Shown here one piece after another: positions 25,230 to 33,448 of a stretch of 64,000 bases of DNA; within the stretch, counting starts at the first letter, position 1, and the number at the start of each line of letters is the position of its first letter. The stretch is from G963663365 sp963663365 (lineage in GTDB: Bacteria; Hinthialibacterota; Hinthialibacteria; Hinthialibacterales; G963663365). The translations under genes were made by a program, and so were the position numbers. Location of the stretch: assembly GCA_963663365.2 (NCBI GenBank), contig CAXXIH010000003.1, positions 620,001 through 684,000 of the forward strand. Reading direction: 5' to 3'. The notes beneath the pieces are model-generated. The model was not told where the DNA came from. It saw only the letters and a program-made list of their open reading frames with translations, and did not search any database.

Positions 25230-27914
25230 CTAAGGTTTCGCACCCAGGATATACAGGTACCCATCGTTGCCGTAAATCAAGATTTCGCTCTTGCCGTCGC
25301 CGTTGATATCGGCCGCGATGGGTGCGCCGGTCCCCGCCGGATAAGCATGCCCCGGATACCCCGTCCCCGCCGGGAGATCGCATTCCCATACAATTCGCGG
25401 TTGATCATCATTGTCTCCGAGTGCGTAAAGTTTGTTATGACTGGTGCCCGCAACGAACTCTTGAAGTCCGTCGCCATCCACATCGAGCGTGCAAATCTCC
25501 GCGCAGGATGCCTGAAGATCGAACTCCCAGCGGAGTGATCCATCGGAAATATTGACGCATGCGAACTTCCCATTTTGGCGGCCAAAACCCATCAGCCAAT
25601 CTCCATCGGCTGTTTGCAAAAATCCTTCAGGGCCGGTGCGGCATTCCCCGGTTGGCGGCAGGTCATACCAAAATGGCTGATCGGCCATGAGCGACATGAC
25701 CCCTTGGAAATAATGTCCGCCGCAGAGACAAACCAGTGGTTCTTGCCCATCGCGCGGAAGTAATACGGGCATGGTATACAATCCCAAACTAGGTTGATTG
25801 AAAATAACCGGCGGGTGTTTTGGTTTCACGTGAAACATTCCGGTGTGGCCATCCGATATGCAGTAGTAATCCGGATTGGTAAACACTAGATCTTGGCACC
25901 CGTCTCCATTGCTGTCCCAAACCGCGGTCAGGTTATGGGTCGGCCCCCAATAACGTCCGCCGCCAATCTCACCGTGCTCCCAAATGATCTCACCGGAAAT
26001 TCCATCAAGCACCGTACTGCGCACCAAAGGCACGCCGGCCCAGACATAAAGATCCGGAGTTTGTTTGCCGGTGAAGCATCCGGTGCGGATATAGAGTTTG
26101 CGGCTTTTCCAGGGCAGGCCGGTGCGGTCCGGTGGCGGGAACACCGAACGCCAAAGCAAACGGTTGTCTTGGCTTGGTGTGCGGGCCTCGATGACCGGGG
26201 TGGAATTCTCGCTCACCCGGCCGGTGACGATATCAAGCAGGCCATCGCCATTCAGGTCGGCCAATGCGGGCGGCGCGTCCGATACGTATTCATAAGTTGA
26301 TTTGCATTCGCCGGAATTTTCAAAGCGGACAATCGAGACCCGTGGTTCGTTATAAATTAGTATTTCGTTACATCCATTATTGGTGAAATCAGCGGCAAGA
26401 ATCATCGGATACGCGGCCGCCTGGATGTGCGGGACCGGAATCGGCTTTTTAGTGTCCGCATCGGTTTTGGCCGGTTCCGGTTCCAGCACCACCCGGCCAT
26501 TGTCGAGATGCAGTCTTTGCTTTTGACCGTTTTGACTCAATGCGGCGTAATGTTGGAGAGAACCGGATTTGTCCAAAATAAATGCAGCATCCGTATCTTC
26601 CCATAGGATTATGAATTGATTATCCGAAGCAGAATTTTTGAAACTGATGAGTTGCGCGCCGGTGATTTGGTTTCGGTTTGGATCTTCGCACAAATGCACA
26701 GCGATTTCGGCTGTGCCATCATGATCGGCATCGGTTGTGTTGATCGCAATTGCGCCGGGAATGCGGTATTTCAGTTCGCCGGTGACGGCATCATAGATTC
26801 GCACCAGCCAATTGTTTTCACCTTCGGAATTGAACATGGAGATGACGATCTCCATCTTGCCGTCGCCATCCACATCCACATTCGGAGGTTCCGGCCATGT
26901 GGTAATTACTTTGCCGGTCATGACGCTTTCGGCCCAACCATGCGACCAGGCCTTTTCAAATTGGCCGTCCCGGTTTAATAGGACTTCGTGATGCTGTGCG
27001 AAATCGGCGATGCATAAAAAGTCCTCAACGCCATCGGCATTCAGGTCTATAAACCTTCCCAAGCCATAACTCCGTGTGTTCCCGGGCGAAACATCCCAAC
27101 CGATAAACTGTTTGACTTGACCGGTCAGTACATCGAGAAACCACATCCGGCTGTGGGTGAGGATGGCGAGTTCTTTGCAGCCATCGCCATCCAAGTCGGT
27201 ACGCAGCAACGATGGATAGCATGTATATTGATGGAAATCGTAGCGCCATACCTGTTGGGGGGAGTTCTTTTGTCCGGCTTCAGCAGCATCATCGAAGTCA
27301 AAGAATGCGATATAACCATTGTCTTTTTCAGGCGGGTAACCCTGCATTAGGACGATCAGCTGTTTTGTTGTTTTGTCCGGCAGAAATTTGTCTACATGCA
27401 GATACCAGGCATAGGACATGGGTTCGACGTCATATTTCCAAATAAGACGGCCATCCAGGAGAGAAACCAAAACAGCGGAACTATACGGGTGGGCCGGGCG
27501 CCCGGCTTTCAGCGCGATTTCTACGGTGCTGTCGCCGTTTAAATCCTCGGCCGTAACGATATCGGTGTAATTGATGCCGGGAGGATGCGATATCCACTGA
27601 TGCTTTCCATTCTCATCAAAGCAATGCAGGGCTCCTCCGGCGATGCAAAGTGCCCAACGTCCTTTGCTATTCGGAGCAGAAACCTCCGTAACCGGCGGCA
27701 AACCGGGGGAGACGGCGATTTTGCCGAGGACAACCGGTGGTATTTTCATGCCTCCCGGGAGAGGCTGAATGGCTGTAAGCCAATTGTTTTGCCGAGGTTG
27801 TGGCCAATCTCCGGGCGCTGCCAGCACTTCCACGGTACATAAGACGGTACATAAGAAGTAAGTAGCCAATATTAAGGCAGTTAGCCGTGCTGAGGACGTT
27901 GAATTTGCGGGCAT
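25230..27914 (-). CDS. Exported FG-GAP/VCBS-repeat propeller protein
   Basis: This 894-residue protein has a signal peptide ending V-L-A-A. Calcium-loop repeats of the FG-GAP/VCBS type recur along the whole length: D-L-N-G-D-S-T-V-E-I, D-L-D-G-D-G-C-K-E-L, D-L-N-A-D-G-V-E-D-F, D-V-D-G-D-G-K-M-E-I and D-I-N-G-D-G-K-S-E-I near the end. PQQ-like strands (L-R-W-E-F-D-L) alternate with them, so two propellers are likely. Such proteins are secreted or surface-bound and bind ligands or partners; no enzyme motif is evident. The gene converges on the pseudopilin and diverges from the aminotransferase. It lacks the short C-terminal tail, ending in L-G-A-K-P. Confidence 0.85.
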   Translation of the reverse strand: MPANSTSSARLTALILATYFLCTVLCTVEVLAAPGDWPQPRQNNWLTAIQPLPGGMKIPPVVLGKIAVSPGLPPVTEVSAPNSKGRWALCIAGGALHCFDENGKHQWISHPPGINYTDIVTAEDLNGDSTVEIALKAGRPAHPYSSAVLVSLLDGRLIWKYDVEPMSYAWYLHVDKFLPDKTTKQLIVLMQGYPPEKDNGYIAFFDFDDAAEAGQKNSPQQVWRYDFHQYTCYPSLLRTDLDGDGCKELAILTHSRMWFLDVLTGQVKQFIGWDVSPGNTRSYGLGRFIDLNADGVEDFLCIADFAQHHEVLLNRDGQFEKAWSHGWAESVMTGKVITTWPEPPNVDVDGDGKMEIVISMFNSEGENNWLVRIYDAVTGELKYRIPGAIAINTTDADHDGTAEIAVHLCEDPNRNQITGAQLISFKNSASDNQFIILWEDTDAAFILDKSGSLQHYAALSQNGQKQRLHLDNGRVVLEPEPAKTDADTKKPIPVPHIQAAAYPMILAADFTNNGCNEILIYNEPRVSIVRFENSGECKSTYEYVSDAPPALADLNGDGLLDIVTGRVSENSTPVIEARTPSQDNRLLWRSVFPPPDRTGLPWKSRKLYIRTGCFTGKQTPDLYVWAGVPLVRSTVLDGISGEIIWEHGEIGGGRYWGPTHNLTAVWDSNGDGCQDLVFTNPDYYCISDGHTGMFHVKPKHPPVIFNQPSLGLYTMPVLLPRDGQEPLVCLCGGHYFQGVMSLMADQPFWYDLPPTGECRTGPEGFLQTADGDWLMGFGRQNGKFACVNISDGSLRWEFDLQASCAEICTLDVDGDGLQEFVAGTSHNKLYALGDNDDQPRIVWECDLPAGTGYPGHAYPAGTGAPIAADINGDGKSEILIYGNDGYLYILGAKP

Positions 27915-28040
27915 CAGTCAACTCAATTCTAATGACACAGAGATTTCAGTCAGACAAAACCATCTAGTGTGACTCTTCAAGAATCATTAAGATGAGTCAT
28001 TGTTTTGGCGAATTTAGCATAAATCTCCCGAAAGGATTGG

Positions 28041-29291
28041 ATGAGGCAAATGGCGCTTGAACGAGCTAAATACGGAGCTGCGGCTCATAAAGATGAAACC
28101 GGTGTGCTTCCGACAGCATTTCCCCGTCAGCTGGGCCCTAACTGCATGAAGTATTTGCAGGAGGTTGTGGACAGCGGATTGACCGTGGATATGATCGGAC
28201 GGTTTGAAAAGGCTTTTGCCGAGGCTTTGGGAGTGAAGCACTGTATCGCCACACCGGGGTGTACTCCGGCTCTGCATGTTTTGGCGGCTTCTTTTCCTTT
28301 CGAGCCGGGCGATGAGATTATTGTCAGCCCCGTTACCGATTACGGCACGATTCAAGGATTGATTTCCGAAAACTACATTCCGGTCTTTGCGGATACTTTG
28401 CCGGGCACAATTAATATCGGCGCAGAGACTATCGAACCTTGTATCACCGACCGCACTCGGGCGATTTTGGTGGTGCATAAGACCGGTTTGGTTTGCGATA
28501 TGGATTCGATCAATGCCTTGGCGGAAAAGCATGGCCTAATTGTCTATGAAGATTCATGTCAGGCTGTGTTTAGTGAATATAAAGGCCGTTTGGCGGGGAC
28601 GCTGGGTACAGCGGCGGGATTCTCTTTTGATGCTGAAAAGACGATGGGATCTGATGTTGGCGGTTGTGTGGTAACGAACGACGACGATTTAAACGAACGA
28701 ATACGTTTTATCGGGCAGAGCCGGGGAGCGCAAATGAAGCCGCATTTTGGACGGTTGCATACTGAGCTTGGCTATGCCTTGCGGATGCCTCAATGCACGG
28801 CTGCGATTTGCCTGGCTCAGTTGGAAACGATACGTGAACAGGTTGCCCACCGGGATGAAATGGTCCGTTTGTTAACCTCTCATTTGGCTGAGATTCCGGG
28901 AATTATCCCATTACCCATTCCTGATGAAATCAATGTCTACTCGTGTTGGATGGTATGTTTCAGCATTGAGCCGGACGCTTTCCGGTGTTCAACGGAAGAG
29001 TTTGCCGCGCAAATTGCGGAGGCCGGGATACCCGGCGCGGGGATGGGACAATACTACTTGATGCCCGAGGCGGTCACTTTTTTGCAGCGGAATGCTGAAA
29101 ACAAAGTCTATCCTTACAGCATGCCGCCAGCTTCACGGGAATATCGTTATGATGAAACGACATGCCCCAACGCACATGTGTTTCTGGAGACCATGATCCG
29201 TTGGTCAACGTTCTGCGAACTGTACCAACCGGAGCATTGCGAACTCGCCGCACAAATCATCCGCGATACGGCGCAACGGAACAGGGCATAA
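28041..29291 (+). CDS. DegT/DnrJ/EryC1-type PLP aminotransferase-like protein
   Basis: The 416-residue cytoplasmic protein follows an AAAGGA site. Family features: the phosphate-cradle region (T-P-G-C-T-P-A-L-H), Y-E-D-S-C-Q-A in place of the usual E-D-x-A-x-A, and Lys200 in F-D-A-E-K-T-M-G-S-D-V-G-G, which should form the PLP aldimine. Members transfer amino groups to keto sugars or act as dehydratases in nucleotide-sugar and related pathways. No sugar nucleotide genes are adjacent, so the substrate is open. Paralogues of this kind are common next to Gfo/Idh genes in PVC-like genomes. Confidence 0.88.
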   Translation: MRQMALERAKYGAAAHKDETGVLPTAFPRQLGPNCMKYLQEVVDSGLTVDMIGRFEKAFAEALGVKHCIATPGCTPALHVLAASFPFEPGDEIIVSPVTDYGTIQGLISENYIPVFADTLPGTINIGAETIEPCITDRTRAILVVHKTGLVCDMDSINALAEKHGLIVYEDSCQAVFSEYKGRLAGTLGTAAGFSFDAEKTMGSDVGGCVVTNDDDLNERIRFIGQSRGAQMKPHFGRLHTELGYALRMPQCTAAICLAQLETIREQVAHRDEMVRLLTSHLAEIPGIIPLPIPDEINVYSCWMVCFSIEPDAFRCSTEEFAAQIAEAGIPGAGMGQYYLMPEAVTFLQRNAENKVYPYSMPPASREYRYDETTCPNAHVFLETMIRWSTFCELYQPEHCELAAQIIRDTAQRNRA

Positions 29292-29858
29292 CCATTAGTT
29301 TTGTAACCAATTTGCAACTTGTTACTGAGAATGCGATGCAATAATCCCCTGCATTGTCTGGGTGTGACCTATGGACAACATTGGGGATCATAGGCTTACG
29401 CGATTCTCAGCCGGAAGCCGGCAAACAATCAGCGGCATCTTGCCCGGTTAGAAGAGTAGTGAACCTGTCCTGTAGCGACACACTCTGATTTTGCTGATAT
29501 TCATTTTTCAATAGCACGGCGAAATTCGATATGCCGGATGCCGGTCCTGTGCATGAATTATACACTGAGGGGGTTGGTTACCGGTTCGCTCAAAAAGTTG
29601 AAAAAAAATTGAAGATATGGGTTGTGTTCGGCGCCATTCGGACGTATATTAATAGTGCAGGGCGAAATGCCCTGTGCTCCCCTTCCCGCTCGGTGTGTGT
29701 TACCCGCTTCCAACCCTCCTACGCACCGGGCGGGTTTCTAATTTATCCCCACTTTTTCTCCGGAATAAACTTGGCTAAAACCCTAAAGAGTGCCTGAAAA
29801 CAGTGGCAATTTTGCACTTGAGGATTTTTTTAAATACGTAGAATCGGTATGAGTATGA

Positions 29859-29960
29859 ATGCCTGGCGCGCTGTGAGGGGGAGAAAAAAACCGTAGCAAG
29901 CGTCGGGCATTGGCTTGATTACGGCCAAGTCTGAGGTGGGAACGGCATCACCTGCTCCCT
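29859..29960 (+). ncRNA. Possible structured RNA of unknown class
   Basis: ATGCCTGGCG (29859-29868) pairs fully with CGTCGGGCAT (29901-29910), counting two G-U pairs. Immediately downstream come TTGGC with GCCAA (29910-29928) and AGGTG with CACCT (about 29934-29953). The three helices in series without an open frame suggest a folded RNA. The strand is assumed. No class is recognised and chance is not excluded. Confidence 0.22.
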
Positions 29961-30562
29961 TATGTGACCACCTGGGCGTAATGCGCTTTTGTCTATTTTC
30001 CCGGCGGAGAGCAAAAAAATCTGTCTATATTCTATGGGAATGGCTGAGGATTTTAGACTCCAGACAAGTAATCCCTACTTAGGTCTAATTTTGTTATCAA
30101 TTGGATGGTTTTGGATTCATCCTGACCTTTTTTTGAGGCTCAATATGCTTTGCCTGAGGTTTGCCCGCAATTTTTTGCGGGCCTTAGTAGTTTTTCTGAT
30201 TGTGGGGCATCGTAAAGTTTTCGCCTCTTTGGCTCTTCCAGATGATTGCAATAGTGGATGGCCTTGTGTTCTTTTCTTTACTAATTTAAGGTAGTATATG
30301 TAAAGTCTTCCTTAATTTATGTAATAATATATTTACCTTCTATGAGGTTTCCCTCCCATATTTTTGAGAAGACATAGGATTGTGTCAATAATCCACACTT
30401 ATCAATTGAGAATTGATTAGCATCACGCATAATTTAGATAATTCTTCTTAAGCATTATAATAACAGTTAGATATGTATATCCAAAATCTCGGACTTGGAT
30501 TCTGATCGTAAACAACATTTGCTAATCAGTCCAAAAAAAACGGATTTTTTTCCGAATTTCTA

Positions 30563-30590
30563 TGGACAGAAAAAATAATCGGTATAAAAT
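30563..30590 (+). promoter_or_regulatory. Weak candidate promoter of the Asp-rich repeat protein gene
   Basis: TGGACA (30563-30568) and TAAAAT (30585-30590) are 16 bp apart, about 110 bp upstream of the start codon. The resemblance to a sigma70 promoter is modest. Confidence 0.28.
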
Positions 30591-30700
30591 AACCTGTATT
30601 GGTAAGTATGTTATGTTTTGATATGCAAGGAGAGGTGGAAAGCGGTAATCTTCGGAGTTTTTTGGGATTGAATACTTATACATAGGTCAGGAGAGAGACG

Positions 30701-32119
30701 ATGGTCATGAAGTTCAACGGTCTAAGTTTGACGCTTTGTTGGTTGTGCGCGTTAACGTTGATGGTCGGTTTGGCAATGCCGTCTCCGGCATTAGCCAATG
30801 ATGGGACTAACGTAGTAATTCAAGCCAAGCCCGATAAGCCGGATAAGCCGGATACTCCAGCTGTTGATGGTACCGGTGATGATGGAACCGGCGACGATGG
30901 AACCGGCGATGATGGTACCGGTGATGATGGAACCGGTGATGATGGTACCGGCGATGATGGAACCGGCGATGATGGAACCGGTGACGATGGTACCGGCGAT
31001 GATGGAACCGGCGATGATGGAACCGGCGATGATGGAACCGGTGACGATGGTACCGGCGATGATGGAACCGGTGACGATGGTACCGGCGATGATGGAACCG
31101 GTGACGATGGTACCGGCGATGATGGTACCGGCGATGATGGAACCGGCGATGATGGTACCGGTGATGATGGTACCGGTGATGATGGTACCGGTGATGATGG
31201 TACCGGTGATGATGGTACCGGTGACGATGGTACCGGTGATGATGGTACCGGTGATGATGGTACCGGTGATGATGGTACCGGTGATGATGGTACCGGTGAT
31301 GATGGTACCGGTGATGATGGTACCGGTGATGATGGTACCGGTGATGATGGAACCGGCGATGATGGTACCGGTGATGATGGAACCGGCGATGATGGAACCG
31401 GTGACGATGGAACCGGCGATGATGGAACCGGCGATGATGGAACCGGCGATGATGGAACCGGTGATGATGGAACCGGTGATGATGGAACCGGCGATGATGG
31501 AACCGGCGATGATGGTACCGGTGATGATGGAACCGGTGATGATGGTTACTTAGGGTTCTCAGTGGACGATGTCATCAAAGTCCATATTCGCCGTGCCCTG
31601 ATTCGTGAACCTTTCCCTGTTCTTTATGGATTATCGAGCAGCAGCGCTTCCGAAACTGTCTCCAGATCGACTTTTTCGATTCGTCCATTTATCGACAATA
31701 CGGGTAACAGCGGAAACGTGCAGAATCTCATTGCCGAGAATGCCGATGGCCAAGGCTCCTCAGTCATTTATTGGGGACGGCATGGCAGGCAATTTGTCAG
31801 TGGCACAATTGTCCAGTTAAGCGATGAAGCGCTTGCGCATGGTTTTGAAATCATCGGTCTGATCGTTCTCAATGAAGCCAACCGTCAGATTGTAATCGGT
31901 CCCGGCCTTGGTGAAGTACCCGAGTATCACATTATTGAAATTAGAGGCGCTATTGAATTCTCGGAAATGAAAATCGTCGATAATAGCACCGATGACGATG
32001 CGGATGTTGATGCCGCAGACGATGCGGATGATGACGATGACGACGATGATAATAATAATGGCGGCGGCAATGCTAATGGCCGAGATAAAGATAAGGCCAA
32101 TGGCCGTCCTGATAAATAA
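30701..32119 (+). CDS. Exported acidic repeat protein with 45 tandem GTGDD units
   Basis: The ATG at 30701 stands five bases after AGGAGAG; the product is 472 residues with a signal peptide ending A-L-A-N. After a Lys/Pro/Asp linker come 45 perfect copies of Gly-Thr-Gly-Asp-Asp, about 225 residues and 90 acidic charges. A folded domain of about 140 residues follows (beginning Y-L-G-F-S-V-D-D-V-I-K), then a tail of Asp runs and a basic, Asn/Gly-rich end. The repeat may be an extended calcium-binding stalk or spacer, by analogy with Asp/Gly-rich RTX and VCBS loops. The C-terminal domain has no recognised family. A strong terminator follows. Copy number is likely variable between strains. Confidence 0.85.
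   Translation: MVMKFNGLSLTLCWLCALTLMVGLAMPSPALANDGTNVVIQAKPDKPDKPDTPAVDGTGDDGTGDDGTGDDGTGDDGTGDDGTGDDGTGDDGTGDDGTGDDGTGDDGTGDDGTGDDGTGDDGTGDDGTGDDGTGDDGTGDDGTGDDGTGDDGTGDDGTGDDGTGDDGTGDDGTGDDGTGDDGTGDDGTGDDGTGDDGTGDDGTGDDGTGDDGTGDDGTGDDGTGDDGTGDDGTGDDGTGDDGTGDDGTGDDGTGDDGTGDDGTGDDGTGDDGTGDDGTGDDGYLGFSVDDVIKVHIRRALIREPFPVLYGLSSSSASETVSRSTFSIRPFIDNTGNSGNVQNLIAENADGQGSSVIYWGRHGRQFVSGTIVQLSDEALAHGFEIIGLIVLNEANRQIVIGPGLGEVPEYHIIEIRGAIEFSEMKIVDNSTDDDADVDAADDADDDDDDDDNNNGGGNANGRDKDKANGRPDK
30869..31543 (+). repeat. 15-bp coding minisatellite, 45 units
   Basis: The unit is GGW-ACC-GGY-GAY-GAT, where W is A or T and Y is C or T. All 45 units keep the reading frame and encode Gly-Thr-Gly-Asp-Asp without a single substitution, while third positions vary silently. 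Runs of identical variants suggest ongoing slippage or unequal crossing-over. Confidence 0.97.
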
Positions 32120-32186
32120 ATCCACACTCCGGCGATTTTGCAGGTAAGCGATAATTATTAAGCAAAATAGCCGCACATAATACTAT

Positions 32187-32222
32187 GGGGTAAACGAATA
32201 GACTTTCGTTTACCCCTTTTCT
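32187..32222 (+). terminator. Rho-independent terminator after the GTGDD protein gene
   Basis: A 12-bp perfect stem (GGGGTAAACGAA with TTCGTTTACCCC) with a 6-base loop is followed by TTTTCTT. Confidence 0.92.
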
Positions 32223-32430
32223 TATGATGACTTTTCCAGCCAATTGCACTGGGATTGTCCTTAAAAATGCGTTTATGACTCATGTTATGGTTTTTATGTG
32301 CCTGTGTGATGTGGAATTCTATATTAACAAAGGGCTTGTGTTATTTGGAAGAAAAATTTGTGATTAATTTCACAGATTATTAAAAGAAAGGAGTGTAATG
32401 CGTGATTTAAAGGAATAGACGAGATATTTA

Positions 32431-32459
32431 TTGACTTTTGGATTTAATTAATTTCTAAT
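32431..32459 (+). promoter_or_regulatory. Candidate sigma70-type promoter
   Basis: TTGACT (32431-32436) and TCTAAT (32454-32459) are 17 bp apart, placing a transcription start near 32466, about 50 bp before the start codon of the secreted protein gene. Confidence 0.45.
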
Positions 32460-32514
32460 AAGAAATGTCTTGGAAAAAGAAGGAAACTCAGATTCATAAC
32501 ACGGAGGTTGAGAA

Positions 32515-33153
32515 ATGAAAAAGACAATTATGTTGGGGATTTGCGGAATTGCACTAGGAGGCTTATTGCTTTCAGTCAGCAGTCTCTCGGCCATAGCGAA
32601 GAAGAAAGATAGTCCGGCATGCGTAACGATTCAAAGTGGGACATTGCTTACTTCAGATGGGCGGGTCATTACAACGGGCTATGACGAATGGGGCTACAAT
32701 TATCAGGCGAAAATGTTTAATGGAACCTACTGCGATGCATACCGCGATGCGGCTTGGTGCCAACCCTATAAGAATGACAACCTAATGATGAAATGGAACG
32801 ATGCCTGGCTATCTAATATGGATTGCGACTTAGATGGTTTGCTTGATCGTCATTATGGTTTCGACAGTTATATCGGCTCAGGCGCATGGTTAACAAACCA
32901 TATGAGCGGTGAATATGAAGACGAAAACGGAGAGGCCTGTAAGTGGACCTACTTTGTGAAGATTGTGGCTGCGCCGGATGATGCCACCTTAACTGATGGT
33001 ATTTGGTATGCGGCCGATGGAACTGAGATCGGTCCGGTCATCTGGGGTGAGTTTGCGACTGTTCAAGAGGTTGAGAACGATCCGTGCACGGGATCGAAAG
33101 GTATCCAGTACCGCAGCCCGAACGCGCCCGGATTTGGCAAATACAAACCTTAG
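32515..33153 (+). CDS. Conserved secreted protein of unknown function
   Basis: The ATG follows GGAGG by eight bases; the product is 212 residues with a signal peptide ending near S-A-I-A. The mature part has a distinctive series: D-E-W-G-Y-N-Y-Q-A-K-M-F-N-G, M-K-W-N-D-A-W-L-S-N, D-L-D-G-L-L-D-R-H-Y-G, and G-S-G-A-W-L-T-N-H. From memory, similar secreted proteins occur in Chloroflexi and archaeal genomes without assigned function. The D-x-D-L-D-G segment looks like a calcium loop. Six cysteines could form disulfides. The gene stands alone between its own promoter and terminator. Confidence 0.82.
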   Translation: MKKTIMLGICGIALGGLLLSVSSLSAIAKKKDSPACVTIQSGTLLTSDGRVITTGYDEWGYNYQAKMFNGTYCDAYRDAAWCQPYKNDNLMMKWNDAWLSNMDCDLDGLLDRHYGFDSYIGSGAWLTNHMSGEYEDENGEACKWTYFVKIVAAPDDATLTDGIWYAADGTEIGPVIWGEFATVQEVENDPCTGSKGIQYRSPNAPGFGKYKP

Positions 33154-33177
33154 TTATCGTCTGGTTTCGACAAATAG

Positions 33178-33212
33178 AGGCGGCGAGGATTCAATTCCCG
33201 CCGCCTTTTTAT
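33178..33212 (+). terminator. Rho-independent terminator after the secreted protein gene
   Basis: AGGCGGCG pairs with CGCCGCCT across a 13-base loop and is followed by TTTTATTT. Confidence 0.85.
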
Positions 33213-33448
33213 TTAATTGAGCCCAATCATTTTTGGTATTCCGGATCATTAAGGGCGGCAAGGCCACAGTTGCCGGATATGTCTTTAACCTATTTGAATT
33301 TTAAAACTTAGGGCCATTTATAGCCGGGTGCTTGAAAGAATATTTGCTATATACTATAACACTAGTATTAGTATGGTAGGATTATCTTGCTGTGCTGGAT
33401 ATTTTTTCGTGTGAGTGGAACGGTAGTGAACTTATGGCGCTGTAGCAG

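Larger units (their letters stand above)
29292..30700. other. Long non-coding spacer with several hairpins
   Basis: No gene is supported in these 1.4 kb. Structures seen: a stem at 29655-29663 with 29669-29677, a 10-bp stem at 29859-29868 with 29901-29910 followed by smaller stems, and GCCCGCAA with TTGCGGGC at 30163-30182, followed by TTTTT only after nine bases. A promoter-like pair lies at 30563-30590. The length and low coding potential suggest either decayed sequence or an unrecognised RNA gene. Confidence 0.5.
32120..32514. other. Intergenic region with terminator and promoter
   Basis: The spacer contains the terminator of the repeat protein gene (32187-32222) and a promoter-like pair for the next gene (32431-32459). 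Nothing else was recognised. Confidence 0.5.

Noticed and set aside
29989..30294. 101-codon plus-strand frame
   Set aside because: No ribosome site, no domain, spans the 30163-30182 hairpin; likely chance in non-coding sequence.
30869..31543. CRISPR-like array
   Set aside because: The 15-bp units are directly adjacent with no spacers and are one protein-coding repeat.
30864..31553. Second long open frame (Met/Pro/Val-rich) across the same repeat
   Set aside because: It is an automatic by-product of the 15-bp period; it has no ribosome site or fold.
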